A DNA stretch of 7,220 nt, taken from the NCBI GenBank assembly GCA_017416885.1, contig JAFQAM010000189.1, positions 1 through 7,220 on the forward strand, read 5' to 3'. The DNA is from Clostridia bacterium. Its GTDB lineage: Bacteria > Bacillota > Clostridia > Oscillospirales > CAG-272. This document shows positions 1 to 5,777 of this stretch, one piece after another. Under the pieces are notes generated by a model, which saw only the letters and a program-made list of their open reading frames with translations, ran no database searches and was not told the DNA's origin. The position numbers were made by a program, and so were the translations under genes. The first letter of the stretch is position 1. Each line of letters starts with the position of its first letter.

Positions 1-372
1 GGGATATGCGCTTAATAGTCCGTCGGAAATATCCTCGCAAATCTCGTTATGACCGTGTAAAATTCCGTCTGTTGGCTCATTGTGCTTGCCTGATTGGTGG
101 CCAATTAAATTCATTTTTGGCACAAGAGTAATTCCGTTTTCTCTACACACCTTGACAAGTCTTTTTACATCCTCGTAGGAAAGCGGATCGTAGCCCCTTA
201 CAGTCGGATGTGACTTAAATTGATATCGATATCTTACCTGCATAATTATCAAATTAACACCGCGCTTGCTAAGATATTCGCTTATAAGCTTTTCCACATC
301 ATCAATTTCACCTGTAAGTGGCGCTGTTAATACAATGCCCTTAATTTTCCAAGGTGAATGCTTATTTTCCAT
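1..372 (-). CDS. Glycoside hydrolase-like TIM-barrel protein (GH20-like), N-terminal 124 codons only
   Basis: This reading frame is open from an ATG at 372 to the left edge, so the C-terminal part lies outside the window. The start is preceded by GGTGGGAG about 10 bases upstream, and no signal peptide is present, so the product should be cytoplasmic. The visible protein starts MENKHSPWKIKGIVLTAP and continues with alternating predicted strands and helices: GVNLIIMQVRYRYQF (about residues 44-58), then a helix DVKRLVKVCRENGI, then the strand LVPKMNLIGHQSGK, and it ends at GLLSAYP. Rings of this kind, with a loop ending in NLxGHQS, recall uncharacterised GH20-like proteins of Clostridia; this is recognition from memory. 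The catalytic residues of that group would lie beyond the edge, so activity cannot be judged. It has its own promoter and follows the 600-residue LRR gene in the same direction, separated by the MITE-like unit. Another TIM-barrel glycosidase family remains possible. Confidence 0.65.
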   Translation of the reverse strand, partial: MENKHSPWKIKGIVLTAPLTGEIDDVEKLISEYLSKRGVNLIIMQVRYRYQFKSHPTVRGYDPLSYEDVKRLVKVCRENGITLVPKMNLIGHQSGKHNEPTDGILHGHNEICEDISDGLLSAYP

Positions 373-414
373 TTTATCCACACTCCCACCGCTTTTTGGT
401 TTGTTACTAACTTA

Positions 415-443
415 ATTATATCATTAATATGATGCATTATCAA
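415..443 (-). promoter_or_regulatory. Promoter of the glycosidase-like gene
   Basis: On the minus strand, TTGATA (443-438) is followed after exactly 17 bases by TATAAT (420-415), and TGA directly before it makes an extended -10. This is a near-ideal housekeeping promoter. Transcription would begin around 408, giving a leader of about 35 bases before the ATG at 372. It sits just outside the left end of the MITE-like unit, which therefore did not break it. Confidence 0.8.
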
Positions 444-475
444 CATAATTTTTACAAAAAAATCCACCAACAAAT

Positions 476-506
476 AGCGTGATGTCCTTAACGGACAAAT
501 CACGCT
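476..506. repeat. Hairpin inside the left terminal repeat
   Basis: AGCGTGAT (476-483) pairs with ATCACGCT (499-506). Above it, after a two-base bulge (497-498), GTCC (484-487) pairs with GGAC (493-496) around the loop TTAAC. The 5' half is also the part that matches the right terminal repeat, so local folding and end-to-end pairing compete. Confidence 0.7.
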
Positions 507-528
507 AACTAAGTTTGCCCTTGGGGCA

Positions 529-703
529 AGTGAAGTTATCTTCGATAGTGAAGTTCACTTCGTGAGTGAAGTTTCGCCTTATGGCGAAGTGATGGGCAAA
601 CTTAACTTCACTGCGAGCTTTTGCGAGCAACTTCACTGTGTATAACACAACTTCACTTTTGCGACAGCAAAAACTTCACTTTTGCGACAGCAAAAACTTC
701 ACT
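529..703. repeat. Bidirectional AGTGAAGTT nonamer array with palindromic spacers
   Basis: AGTGAAGTT occurs at 529, 547 and 565, with a truncated AGTGA at 588. Its reverse complement AACTTCACT then occurs at 604, 629, 649, 672 and 695. The spacers differ in sequence, but nearly all are self-complementary: ATC-TTC-GAT (538-546), CAC-TTC-GTG (556-564), TCGCC-TTAT-GGCGA (574-587), GTGT-ATA-ACAC (638-648) and TTTGC-GACA-GCAAA (658-671 and 681-694). The spacer at 613-628 is a GCGAGC direct repeat and is the exception. At the switch point, GGGCAAACTTA (594-604) is the inverse of TAAGTTTGCCC (510-520). Forward and inverted nonamers can pair with each other, so the block can fold into a multi-branched structure. 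Confidence 0.85.
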
Positions 704-710
704 AACAGAA

Positions 711-755
711 AAAGAGCATACATACAAGATTTTTCTTCTTGCGTGTGTGCTCTTT
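711..755. terminator. Long imperfect hairpin, possible terminator for the 600-residue LRR gene
   Basis: Bases 711-729 pair with 737-755 over 19 positions around a 7-base loop: 16 Watson-Crick pairs, two G-U pairs as plus-strand RNA, and one A-C mismatch. Read on the minus strand the stem ends in TGCTCTTTTTCTG, so it could stop transcription coming from the upstream LRR gene, for which no other terminator is visible. The stem is only moderately GC-rich, so the terminator role is a guess; the hairpin itself is plain. Confidence 0.45.
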
Positions 756-878
756 CTGCTTGTAATAGGGGTTGGGGCTTAGCCCATTCAGGATTTGTCT
801 GGACAAATGCGATGCTTGCACTTTTGCGAAAGTGTAAATTCTCCGCTAAGGACATCACACATTGTTGGTAGGTTTATG

Positions 879-2681
879 TTATATAGCTTCAGTTGCGTTT
901 AAATCGTTATAGGAAATGAAGGAATATTTTTCGTTTTCCTTTGGATTTTCAGCTTGTAGGTAGATGATCTTGCCGTTATTATCAATCATATACATACCGA
1001 TTGCAAGCTGAGCGGATTTTTGCGCTTCGGTTTCAAAGCCTGATAGCTTAAAGTCAAATGAGCCGTAGTTAGCATTAAGCTCCTTTTTAACCACATAATC
1101 AGATGCGCTTCCATCATCGTTTAAGATATTATTGTCACCAAGATTGTTTTTAGCTACTGCAAATACGCCGTAGGTGAATGACACATTATTTGCTCTTGTG
1201 TATTCAAGCATTGCGCTCTTATTAATAGCGAAGCTTATTACAATATCGCCTCTGCCATTTTCAGGGGATGAAAAGCCTGCACATTCAAGCATAATTGGCG
1301 CGTTACCTTCAACCGAATATGCACATCTTTGGCAATATTCCTTTTTGTAGCCTATGCTTAAAAATCCGTTTGCGTATTCAATTACAGTAACTGCGTCATG
1401 TGAGTCATATGCTTCGGAAACAAGAGCTTTACATCTTGCGCAGATAATATCCTTTGTGCAATCGTTTTCCTCAGCTAAAATATTGTGCTCGCCGTAGAAC
1501 ACTGTGCATTTGGTGGAAAGCGGCGCATTATATACAATTCTTGAATCATTCGGTGTATTAATTGCGGTTATATACGGATCCTTATTATTTGTTGTGTTGG
1601 AAACTGTAACTGTATTATTCGGTGTAGAAAAATAGAAGGTTACATTTAAGCTGCTTCCACATTGACCGAATACCTGTGCGCTAAAGGTTGATGCTTCTTG
1701 CGGCATCCAAACATCTGTTAAGGCTGTACATTTTTCAAACGCATAGCTACCAATTGATACAGGTCCCTTTGGTAAAACAAGCTTTTTAAGTGATGTGCAA
1801 GACTCAAATACTGTTGAGCCTGTACCGATTACGGTTACTGTGTCAGGGAAAATAAACTCTGTCATTGCTTTACAGTTACCAAAAGCTCTTTCGTTTAGCT
1901 TTTCAAGACCGTCCCAAAGCACTACATTTTCAAGCACATAGCAGTTATAGAATGTCTTTAAATCAAGAACCTTCATTCCCTTTGTGAAGCTTGCAAGATT
2001 TTCAATTTTCTCTAATTTCTTGCATCCGCTGAACATATGGCTTGTATCGTAATCTAAATACACGCCCTCGCTCATAAATGCTTCAGGCATTTTAACATAC
2101 TCCAAGCTTTCGCAATACTCAAACATTGCAAAGGTAGCTTTTGGATACTCAATAACCATTCCGGAAATATCAATTGAGATTAGCTTTTTACAGTTTGTAA
2201 ACGCTTTCATTTGGTCGGTATTTTCCCAACAGCGAAGTCCGTTATTTACGATAATTTCAACAACATTATTACAGTTATTGAGATTTTCGTTATTTCTGCA
2301 AATGAATGCAATTTCTGATGGGAACTCAAATCTAATAATGCTATTCTTGTTAAAGCTCTTGCCGAGCCTTGAGTTAAGCTCGTTAAAGCTTAAAAGAAGC
2401 ATTTCGCCTACCTTGCCGCCTTGATTTTTGGGGCTTTCGGTAAGAATGTAGGTTGTTGGTACGGTGTAGTAATTTGTTCCGTCAAACATTACCGCTCTTG
2501 CGATTGTTCCGTCGTCCTTATTTTGACTGATGCCTGTATTACCGATTGCATCATCAAAAATTGTAAGCTCGCCATATTCGTTGCTTGATGATGGATTAAT
2601 GGAATCCGCGCTTACAGAAATAGCAAGCACGCAAATTAGCATTGATATAATAGCGATAAACAAAAGAAGCCTATTTTTCAT
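879..2681 (-). CDS. Secreted BspA-like leucine-rich-repeat protein, 600 residues
   Basis: The start ATG at 2681 follows GGAGGGG closely. Residues 1-25 form a signal peptide with a K/R start, a hydrophobic core and a VSA cleavage site before D26, so export by Sec is expected. Residues 26-115 form an N-terminal region without repeats that contains MFDGTNYYTVP. Residues about 157-345 hold irregular BspA-type repeats (LRR_5 style), recognised by FxxCxxL units such as AFTNCKKL, MFSGCKKL, TFYNCYVL, AFGNCKAM, VFESCTSL and AFEKCTAL. A cysteine/histidine cluster follows (C392, H399, C408, C414, C417, H428, C450, C453, C467), then a C-terminal domain from SSPENGR (471) to the end. No LPXTG motif, membrane anchor or cell-wall-binding repeat is visible, so how it is held at the surface is unknown. 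LRR proteins of this type are often adhesive; here that is inference. The downstream paralogue at 3113-4612 shares everything but the repeat sequences. Confidence 0.93.
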   Translation of the reverse strand: MKNRLLLFIAIISMLICVLAISVSADSINPSSSNEYGELTIFDDAIGNTGISQNKDDGTIARAVMFDGTNYYTVPTTYILTESPKNQGGKVGEMLLLSFNELNSRLGKSFNKNSIIRFEFPSEIAFICRNNENLNNCNNVVEIIVNNGLRCWENTDQMKAFTNCKKLISIDISGMVIEYPKATFAMFEYCESLEYVKMPEAFMSEGVYLDYDTSHMFSGCKKLEKIENLASFTKGMKVLDLKTFYNCYVLENVVLWDGLEKLNERAFGNCKAMTEFIFPDTVTVIGTGSTVFESCTSLKKLVLPKGPVSIGSYAFEKCTALTDVWMPQEASTFSAQVFGQCGSSLNVTFYFSTPNNTVTVSNTTNNKDPYITAINTPNDSRIVYNAPLSTKCTVFYGEHNILAEENDCTKDIICARCKALVSEAYDSHDAVTVIEYANGFLSIGYKKEYCQRCAYSVEGNAPIMLECAGFSSPENGRGDIVISFAINKSAMLEYTRANNVSFTYGVFAVAKNNLGDNNILNDDGSASDYVVKKELNANYGSFDFKLSGFETEAQKSAQLAIGMYMIDNNGKIIYLQAENPKENEKYSFISYNDLNATEAI

Positions 2682-2713
2682 ATTTCCCCTCCAAAATATT
2701 TAATTACAAATTT

Positions 2714-2722
2714 ATTATATCA
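2714..2722 (-). promoter_or_regulatory. Gene-proximal extended -10 box of the 600-residue LRR gene
   Basis: The minus strand reads TGATATAAT here, 32 bases before the ATG at 2681, which would leave a short leader of about 25 bases containing the ribosome binding site. No good -35 lies 17 bases upstream (CACCTT), so activity would rest on the extended -10 alone. An identical box lies at 2856-2864. Confidence 0.45.
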
Positions 2723-3007
2723 TAAAAGCAAGCACGAAGGTGTTTGGAAACGGTCAAGGACCGTTAGCGCTTCAAGTCAAAGACGCAGAAGTGTCTTTTA
2801 GTCATCAATGAAAACACCGCAATAATGCTTGATATTATTGATATAAGGTGTTTTCATTATATCATAAAAGCAAACACGAAAGTGTTTGAAAACGGTCAAA
2901 GACCGTTAGCACTTCAAGTCAAAGACGCAGAAGTGTCTTTTAGTCATCAATGAAAACACCGCAATAATGCTTGTTATTATTGATATAAGGTGTTTTCATT
3001 ATATCAT
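2714..3007. repeat. Two tandem 142-bp structured repeat units plus a 10-bp third border
   Basis: Copy 1 is 2714-2855 and copy 2 is 2856-2997. They differ at only 6 of 142 positions. ATTATATCAT opens each copy and recurs at 2998-3007. Each unit holds four hairpins, given here for copy 2. Hairpin 1 is CAAACAC-GAAA-GTGTTTG (2871-2888). Hairpin 2 is AACGGTC-AAA-GACCGTT (2891-2907). Hairpin 3 is CACTTC (2910-2915) with GAAGTG (2930-2935), enclosing GTC-AAA-GAC. Hairpin 4 is AATGAAAACACC (2949-2960) with GGTGTTTTCATT (2989-3000), capped by an inner CAATAAT/ATTATTG stem. There is no coding potential. The repeats occupy the region between the terminator of the 499-residue LRR gene and the start of the 600-residue LRR gene. 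Confidence 0.92.
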
Positions 3008-3026
3008 ACCGTTTTTTTAATTGCAA
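2998..3026 (-). promoter_or_regulatory. Distal promoter of the 600-residue LRR gene
   Basis: On the minus strand, TTGCAA (3026-3021), a 17-base spacer and TATAAT (3003-2998), preceded by TGA, make a complete extended -10 promoter just after the terminator of the upstream gene. Transcription from it would pass through both 142-bp repeats, giving a leader of roughly 310 bases. It is probably the original promoter, from which the repeats now separate the gene. Confidence 0.65.
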
Positions 3027-3065
3027 TATTTTATACATTTTTTGGAAGCTATTCTTTTAATTTCA

Positions 3066-3096
3066 AAAAGCCTTGCGGAAAATCCGCAAGGCTTTT
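3066..3096 (-). terminator. Rho-independent terminator of the 499-residue LRR gene
   Basis: AAAAGCCTTGCGGA (3066-3079) pairs perfectly with TCCGCAAGGCTTTT (3083-3096) around a 3-base loop, and a T-rich run follows on the minus strand. It begins 17 bases after the stop codon at 3113. Because both arms end in A or T runs, it could also work on the plus strand. Confidence 0.9.
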
Positions 3097-3112
3097 GTAT
3101 TGTAGATTGATT

Positions 3113-4612
3113 TTATGCTTCGGTTTTTTTGCCGGCTGCCACCTCGTTATAAGAAATGAACTCGTATTTTTCATTTGCGTTTGGTGAGCCTACTTGTAGG
3201 TAGAAATATTCAGGCTTAATCTCGGTTGTGTCATCATCGGCTGATTTATCGGCGGTGATTACATAAACGCCCATAGCAAGCTTTGTGTCCTTATATTCAT
3301 CGGTGAAGCCTGTAATTTTAAATTCAACGGCTACATAATCGTTGCTTGAAACCTCAGCCACAACTGAATTTGCTACTGCATTTCCATCTTCATCAAAGAT
3401 ATAGCTATCGCCAAGCTTATCCTTTAATGCTGCGAATACGCCGTATTTTAGTGTCTTACCTGATGCTTTTTCATATTCCTTAACGGCTTCCACATTGATT
3501 GTATAGCCGATAGCAATACCGTCTCTGCCATTTTCAGGTGATGAGTAACCAAGGCAAGCAAAGAGTGGCTCAATTGTTTTAGCAATTGTTTCTTTTCCGC
3601 ATCCCTGTCTTGTGCAGGTATCTGTAAAGGTGATATCATCAACAAAGCTATTAAATTGCTCCCTTGGACTGCCGCTCATTGCGTGCTGACCGTCAAAACC
3701 GACTGTACAGATATTGCAATCATAAATCAGCATATAATCCTTTGCGGTGTAGTTTCCGCTTTGATAGTCCGCATATGCGGTTGTGCCCGCCTTTGTTATG
3801 CGTGTTGAATTTGAGCAAGCTGTTATTACTCTTTGATAATCCGTGCCTGTATAGTATGTTGTAAAGGAATCGGTTGGAACTGCTTGCAAAGCACTATCGC
3901 CGAAGCTTTCAAAGCTTTCTGTAAGAACAAGTGTTCTGAGAGAAGCGCAACTGTAAAACATGCTTGTACCCATTGTAGAACCGAGCACAACAACCTTTTC
4001 AAGGCTTTCGCAGTCCTGGAACGCGTATCGATCTATGGATACAACCGAAGAGGGTATTACCAATGATGTAATTGACATTCTTGGAAAAGCATATTCTCCT
4101 ATGGTGGTTAAGCCTTCCGGAAGCTCAAGACTTGAAACCTTTGACAGGCTTGCATTATTAAATGCCGCCGCTCCTATTTCAACAGTGTTCTCAAGCTTGA
4201 TAGTGGTTAGCTCATCGCAGTGGTAGAACATTCTGTATCCAATAATAGGTGATTTGCTGTAAACCGCCGTAAGCGCAGTACAGTTTGAAAATGCATAATC
4301 ACCAATGCTTGTAATTGTTGATGGGACAGTTACTGATTTGATTTTTCCATTACCGTTACCGTTGTTACTGCTGCCGAATGCTCTTGCCGCTATTGCTGTA
4401 ACAGTGTATTCTGCGTTTCCAAATGTAACCTTTTCCGGAATTACCACCGTTTCAACCTCACAGCTTTTTTGATTGTCGCTTGATACTGTTGCCTCTGTAC
4501 CGCTAAAGGTATAATAGATACCGTCGATACATTCAGCGGCTGAAGCAGAAATTACAAAAACACATGCAAGCAATAGAGCCATTGCCAACGCTAAAACGAT
4601 TTTCTTTTTCAT
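3113..4612 (-). CDS. Secreted BspA-like leucine-rich-repeat protein, 499 residues
   Basis: The start ATG at 4612 is preceded by AAGGGG about 9 bases upstream. Residues 1-25 are a classic signal peptide (MKKKIVLALA, then a hydrophobic core, cleaved after SASA). Residues about 70-245 contain regular BspA-type repeats: AFSNCTALTAV, MFYHCDELTTI, AFNNASLSKVS, IGEYAFPRMSITSLVIP, AFQDCESLEKV, MFYSCASLRTLVL. The N-terminal part has YYTFSGTEATV, typical of clostridial LRR proteins. A cysteine/histidine cluster follows (C299, C302, H310, C333, C338, C353), then the same C-terminal domain as in the 600-residue paralogue, from SSPENGR (357) to FISYNEV (485-491). There is no visible anchor or transmembrane segment beyond the signal peptide. 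The gene has its own promoter and terminator, and is divergent from the AraC-family gene across a 194-bp gap, which makes it the obvious candidate target of that regulator. Ligand and function are unknown. Confidence 0.93.
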   Translation of the reverse strand: MKKKIVLALAMALLLACVFVISASAAECIDGIYYTFSGTEATVSSDNQKSCEVETVVIPEKVTFGNAEYTVTAIAARAFGSSNNGNGNGKIKSVTVPSTITSIGDYAFSNCTALTAVYSKSPIIGYRMFYHCDELTTIKLENTVEIGAAAFNNASLSKVSSLELPEGLTTIGEYAFPRMSITSLVIPSSVVSIDRYAFQDCESLEKVVVLGSTMGTSMFYSCASLRTLVLTESFESFGDSALQAVPTDSFTTYYTGTDYQRVITACSNSTRITKAGTTAYADYQSGNYTAKDYMLIYDCNICTVGFDGQHAMSGSPREQFNSFVDDITFTDTCTRQGCGKETIAKTIEPLFACLGYSSPENGRDGIAIGYTINVEAVKEYEKASGKTLKYGVFAALKDKLGDSYIFDEDGNAVANSVVAEVSSNDYVAVEFKITGFTDEYKDTKLAMGVYVITADKSADDDTTEIKPEYFYLQVGSPNANEKYEFISYNEVAAGKKTEA

Positions 4613-4701
4613 TTTCTTTTTCCCCTTAATATGATTTTTATAAAAAGCTATTTAATAAAACATCAAATTAGCATTTTTTACATATCTGATATTACAATTC
4701 A

Positions 4702-4730
4702 ATTATATCATTAAGCAGTTGTGAAAGCAA
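4702..4730 (-). promoter_or_regulatory. Promoter of the 499-residue LRR gene
   Basis: On the minus strand, TTGCTT (4730-4725), a 17-base spacer and TATAAT (4707-4702) preceded by TGA form an extended -10 promoter. The start point would be near 4695, giving a leader of about 80 bases. The 10-mer ATGATATAAT is identical to that before the other two minus-strand genes. Confidence 0.6.
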
Positions 4731-4751
4731 TGGGATTTATTGGCAAAAATA

Positions 4752-4780
4752 TGGACAAAAGTGTTTTTTTGTGGTATAAT
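4752..4780 (+). promoter_or_regulatory. Promoter of the AraC-family gene
   Basis: TGGACA (4752-4757), a 17-base spacer and TATAAT (4775-4780), with TGG just before it, fit an extended -10 promoter. The start point would be near 4787, leaving a leader of only about 20 bases that carries AAGGAG (4795-4800), six bases before the ATG. Its -35 is 21 bases from the -35 of the divergent LRR gene, so one bound regulator could affect both. Confidence 0.75.
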
Positions 4781-4806
4781 CTAATAAAAAAAGAAAGGAG
4801 ATAATT

Positions 4807-5625
4807 ATGCATTTTTACTCCGGAAAATTAAGCGGTGGAAAGCAAACCAAAACTGATAGATTTATCTACATTAATGATTTCGGATATTGCGAAGACCACA
4901 CAAATGTGCCACTCTACCGCAAAAATGGCAGACCTGACTATCAACTTATTTATGTTAAATACGGTACTATCATCTTATACGAGCAAGGAAAGGAGCGCGT
5001 TCTTTCAAGTGGGGATATTTGCTTGTATAGACCTAATGAGATGCAGATGTACAATATAGGCAATGATGTTACAACTCATTATTGGGTGCATTTTACCGGT
5101 AGTGAGGTGGAAAAAATGCTTTCATTTTTCAAGGAGCGCTCATATCATATCGGAGCTTTTCCGGAAATTGAGCATTTTTGCCGTAGCTTATGGAGCGGTT
5201 TACCGAATGAGGTGGAAATGGCTGAGCTATTATTAGATGGCACACTGATAACAATTATTGCTCGCATAATGAAGCTTGTCTGCCAAGACGGAAAGCAAAA
5301 CAATGAATTGCAAAAGCTGCACAAGGCAATTCAAATTATGCGGTCAGAGTGTCATATAAGGCGCTCTAATGAGGAGCTGTCAAAGCTTTGTGGAATAAGT
5401 AAATTTTATTTTATAAAGCTTTTCAAGAAAAACTTAGGAGTATCTCCTCAAGAATATTACGCAAAATTAATTATAGATAAAAGCTCCAATTTATTAATCA
5501 ACACCAATTACAGTATATCCGAAATTGCTAAATTATGTGGCATTGAGGATGCGTTATACTTCAGCCGAATGTTTAAAAAGCACACTTCAATGTCGCCGTG
5601 TGCGTATAGAAAAAATAAGTGTTAG
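4807..5625 (+). CDS. AraC-family transcriptional regulator, 272 residues
   Basis: The length and layout are standard for the family. Residues about 15-105 form a cupin-type sensor domain (YQLIYVKYGTIILYEQG, SSGDICLYRPNEMQMYNIG, HYWVHFTGSE), which in relatives usually binds a sugar or similar small ligand. Residues about 170-270 form the DNA-binding domain with two helix-turn-helix units: NEELSKLCGISKFYFIKLFKK (188-208), and ISEIAKLCGIEDALYFSRMFKK (237-258) ending in SMSPCAYRK. The signature residues DxxYFSRxFKK and SPxxYR are kept. No signal peptide is present, so it acts in the cytoplasm. The ATG at 4807 is fixed by AAGGAG six bases upstream. It is transcribed alone, ends before a stem-loop terminator, and faces the secreted LRR gene. 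Its ligand cannot be read from the sequence; a sugar-responsive activator of nearby surface or glycosidase genes is inference. Confidence 0.95.
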   Translation: MHFYSGKLSGGKQTKTDRFIYINDFGYCEDHTNVPLYRKNGRPDYQLIYVKYGTIILYEQGKERVLSSGDICLYRPNEMQMYNIGNDVTTHYWVHFTGSEVEKMLSFFKERSYHIGAFPEIEHFCRSLWSGLPNEVEMAELLLDGTLITIIARIMKLVCQDGKQNNELQKLHKAIQIMRSECHIRRSNEELSKLCGISKFYFIKLFKKNLGVSPQEYYAKLIIDKSSNLLINTNYSISEIAKLCGIEDALYFSRMFKKHTSMSPCAYRKNKC

Positions 5626-5727
5626 TATGTGCTATCTGCATTTATTTTTATGCACAAATGAGCTATAAAAGCAAAAACCGTATGGATTTAGCTTCGGGTT
5701 CTAAAGGACAGTTTTGAATATTTTAAA

Positions 5728-5757
5728 AGCCTCGACAGGTAATTTTCTGTCGAGGCT
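5728..5757 (+). terminator. Stem-loop terminator after the AraC-family gene
   Basis: AGCCTCGACAG (5728-5738) pairs perfectly with CTGTCGAGGCT (5747-5757) around an 8-base loop. The plus-strand tail GAATTTATTT is only moderately T-rich. The other strand has TTTTAAAATATT, so the element may be bidirectional. The 100 bases between the stop codon and this hairpin hold nothing I can support. Confidence 0.75.
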
Positions 5758-5777
5758 GAATTTATTTCAATGCATTC

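Larger units (their letters stand above)
460..875. mobile_element. MITE-like non-coding element with terminal inverted repeats
   Basis: The left end (460-495) and the inverted right end (842-875) match with small gaps. AAATCCACCAACAA pairs with AAACCTACCAACAA, and TGATGTCCTTAACGGA (480-495) matches the inverse of 842-857 at 15 of 16 bases. The interior holds no credible gene and is packed with short palindromes: 476-506, 515-529, the nonamer array 529-703, 711-755, GGGCT-t-AGCCC (775-785), ATTTGTC-tg-GACAAAT (793-808) and CACTTT-tgcg-AAAGTG (819-834). The unit fills the gap between the stop codon of the 600-residue LRR gene (4 bases away) and the promoter of the next gene, disturbing neither. 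No transposase is present and no clear target duplication is visible, so it would have to be moved in trans, or be a domesticated structured repeat. A non-mobile structured RNA is the main alternative. Confidence 0.6.

Noticed and set aside
529..703. CRISPR array
   Set aside because: The repeat is only 9 bp and changes orientation midway, spacers are 9-16 bases and palindromic, and no cas gene is present.
676..858. 60-codon minus-strand open frame containing SCMYALFLLVKFLLSQK
   Set aside because: It lies wholly in the repeat element and reads the hairpin at 711-755 and the array. I recall similar peptides as recurrent annotation artefacts of this repeat type. No ribosome binding site is seen.
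638..871. 77-codon plus-strand open frame starting in the nonamer array
   Set aside because: It translates the hairpin repeats and the right terminal repeat, has no ribosome binding site, and its peptide reflects repeat units.
2856..3007. Known riboswitch or leader class in the 142-bp unit
   Set aside because: I do not recognise any conserved riboswitch core, and the better-paired strand is opposite to the downstream gene.
3664..4226. Three plus-strand open frames of 66-88 codons
   Set aside because: They are antisense to the LRR coding sequence, lack ribosome binding sites, and have no family features. The minus-strand frame has a signal peptide and repeats.
4562..4612. Lipoprotein signal (LLLAC at residues 13-17; MLIC in the paralogue)
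   Set aside because: A hydrophobic stretch continues after C17 and a better type I cleavage site (SASA or VSA) follows at residue 25 in both proteins.
4644..4680. Attenuator-like stem in the leader of the 499-residue LRR gene (GCTA/TAGC with A and T runs)
   Set aside because: Only four GC-containing pairs plus A-T runs in a very AT-rich stretch; expected by chance.
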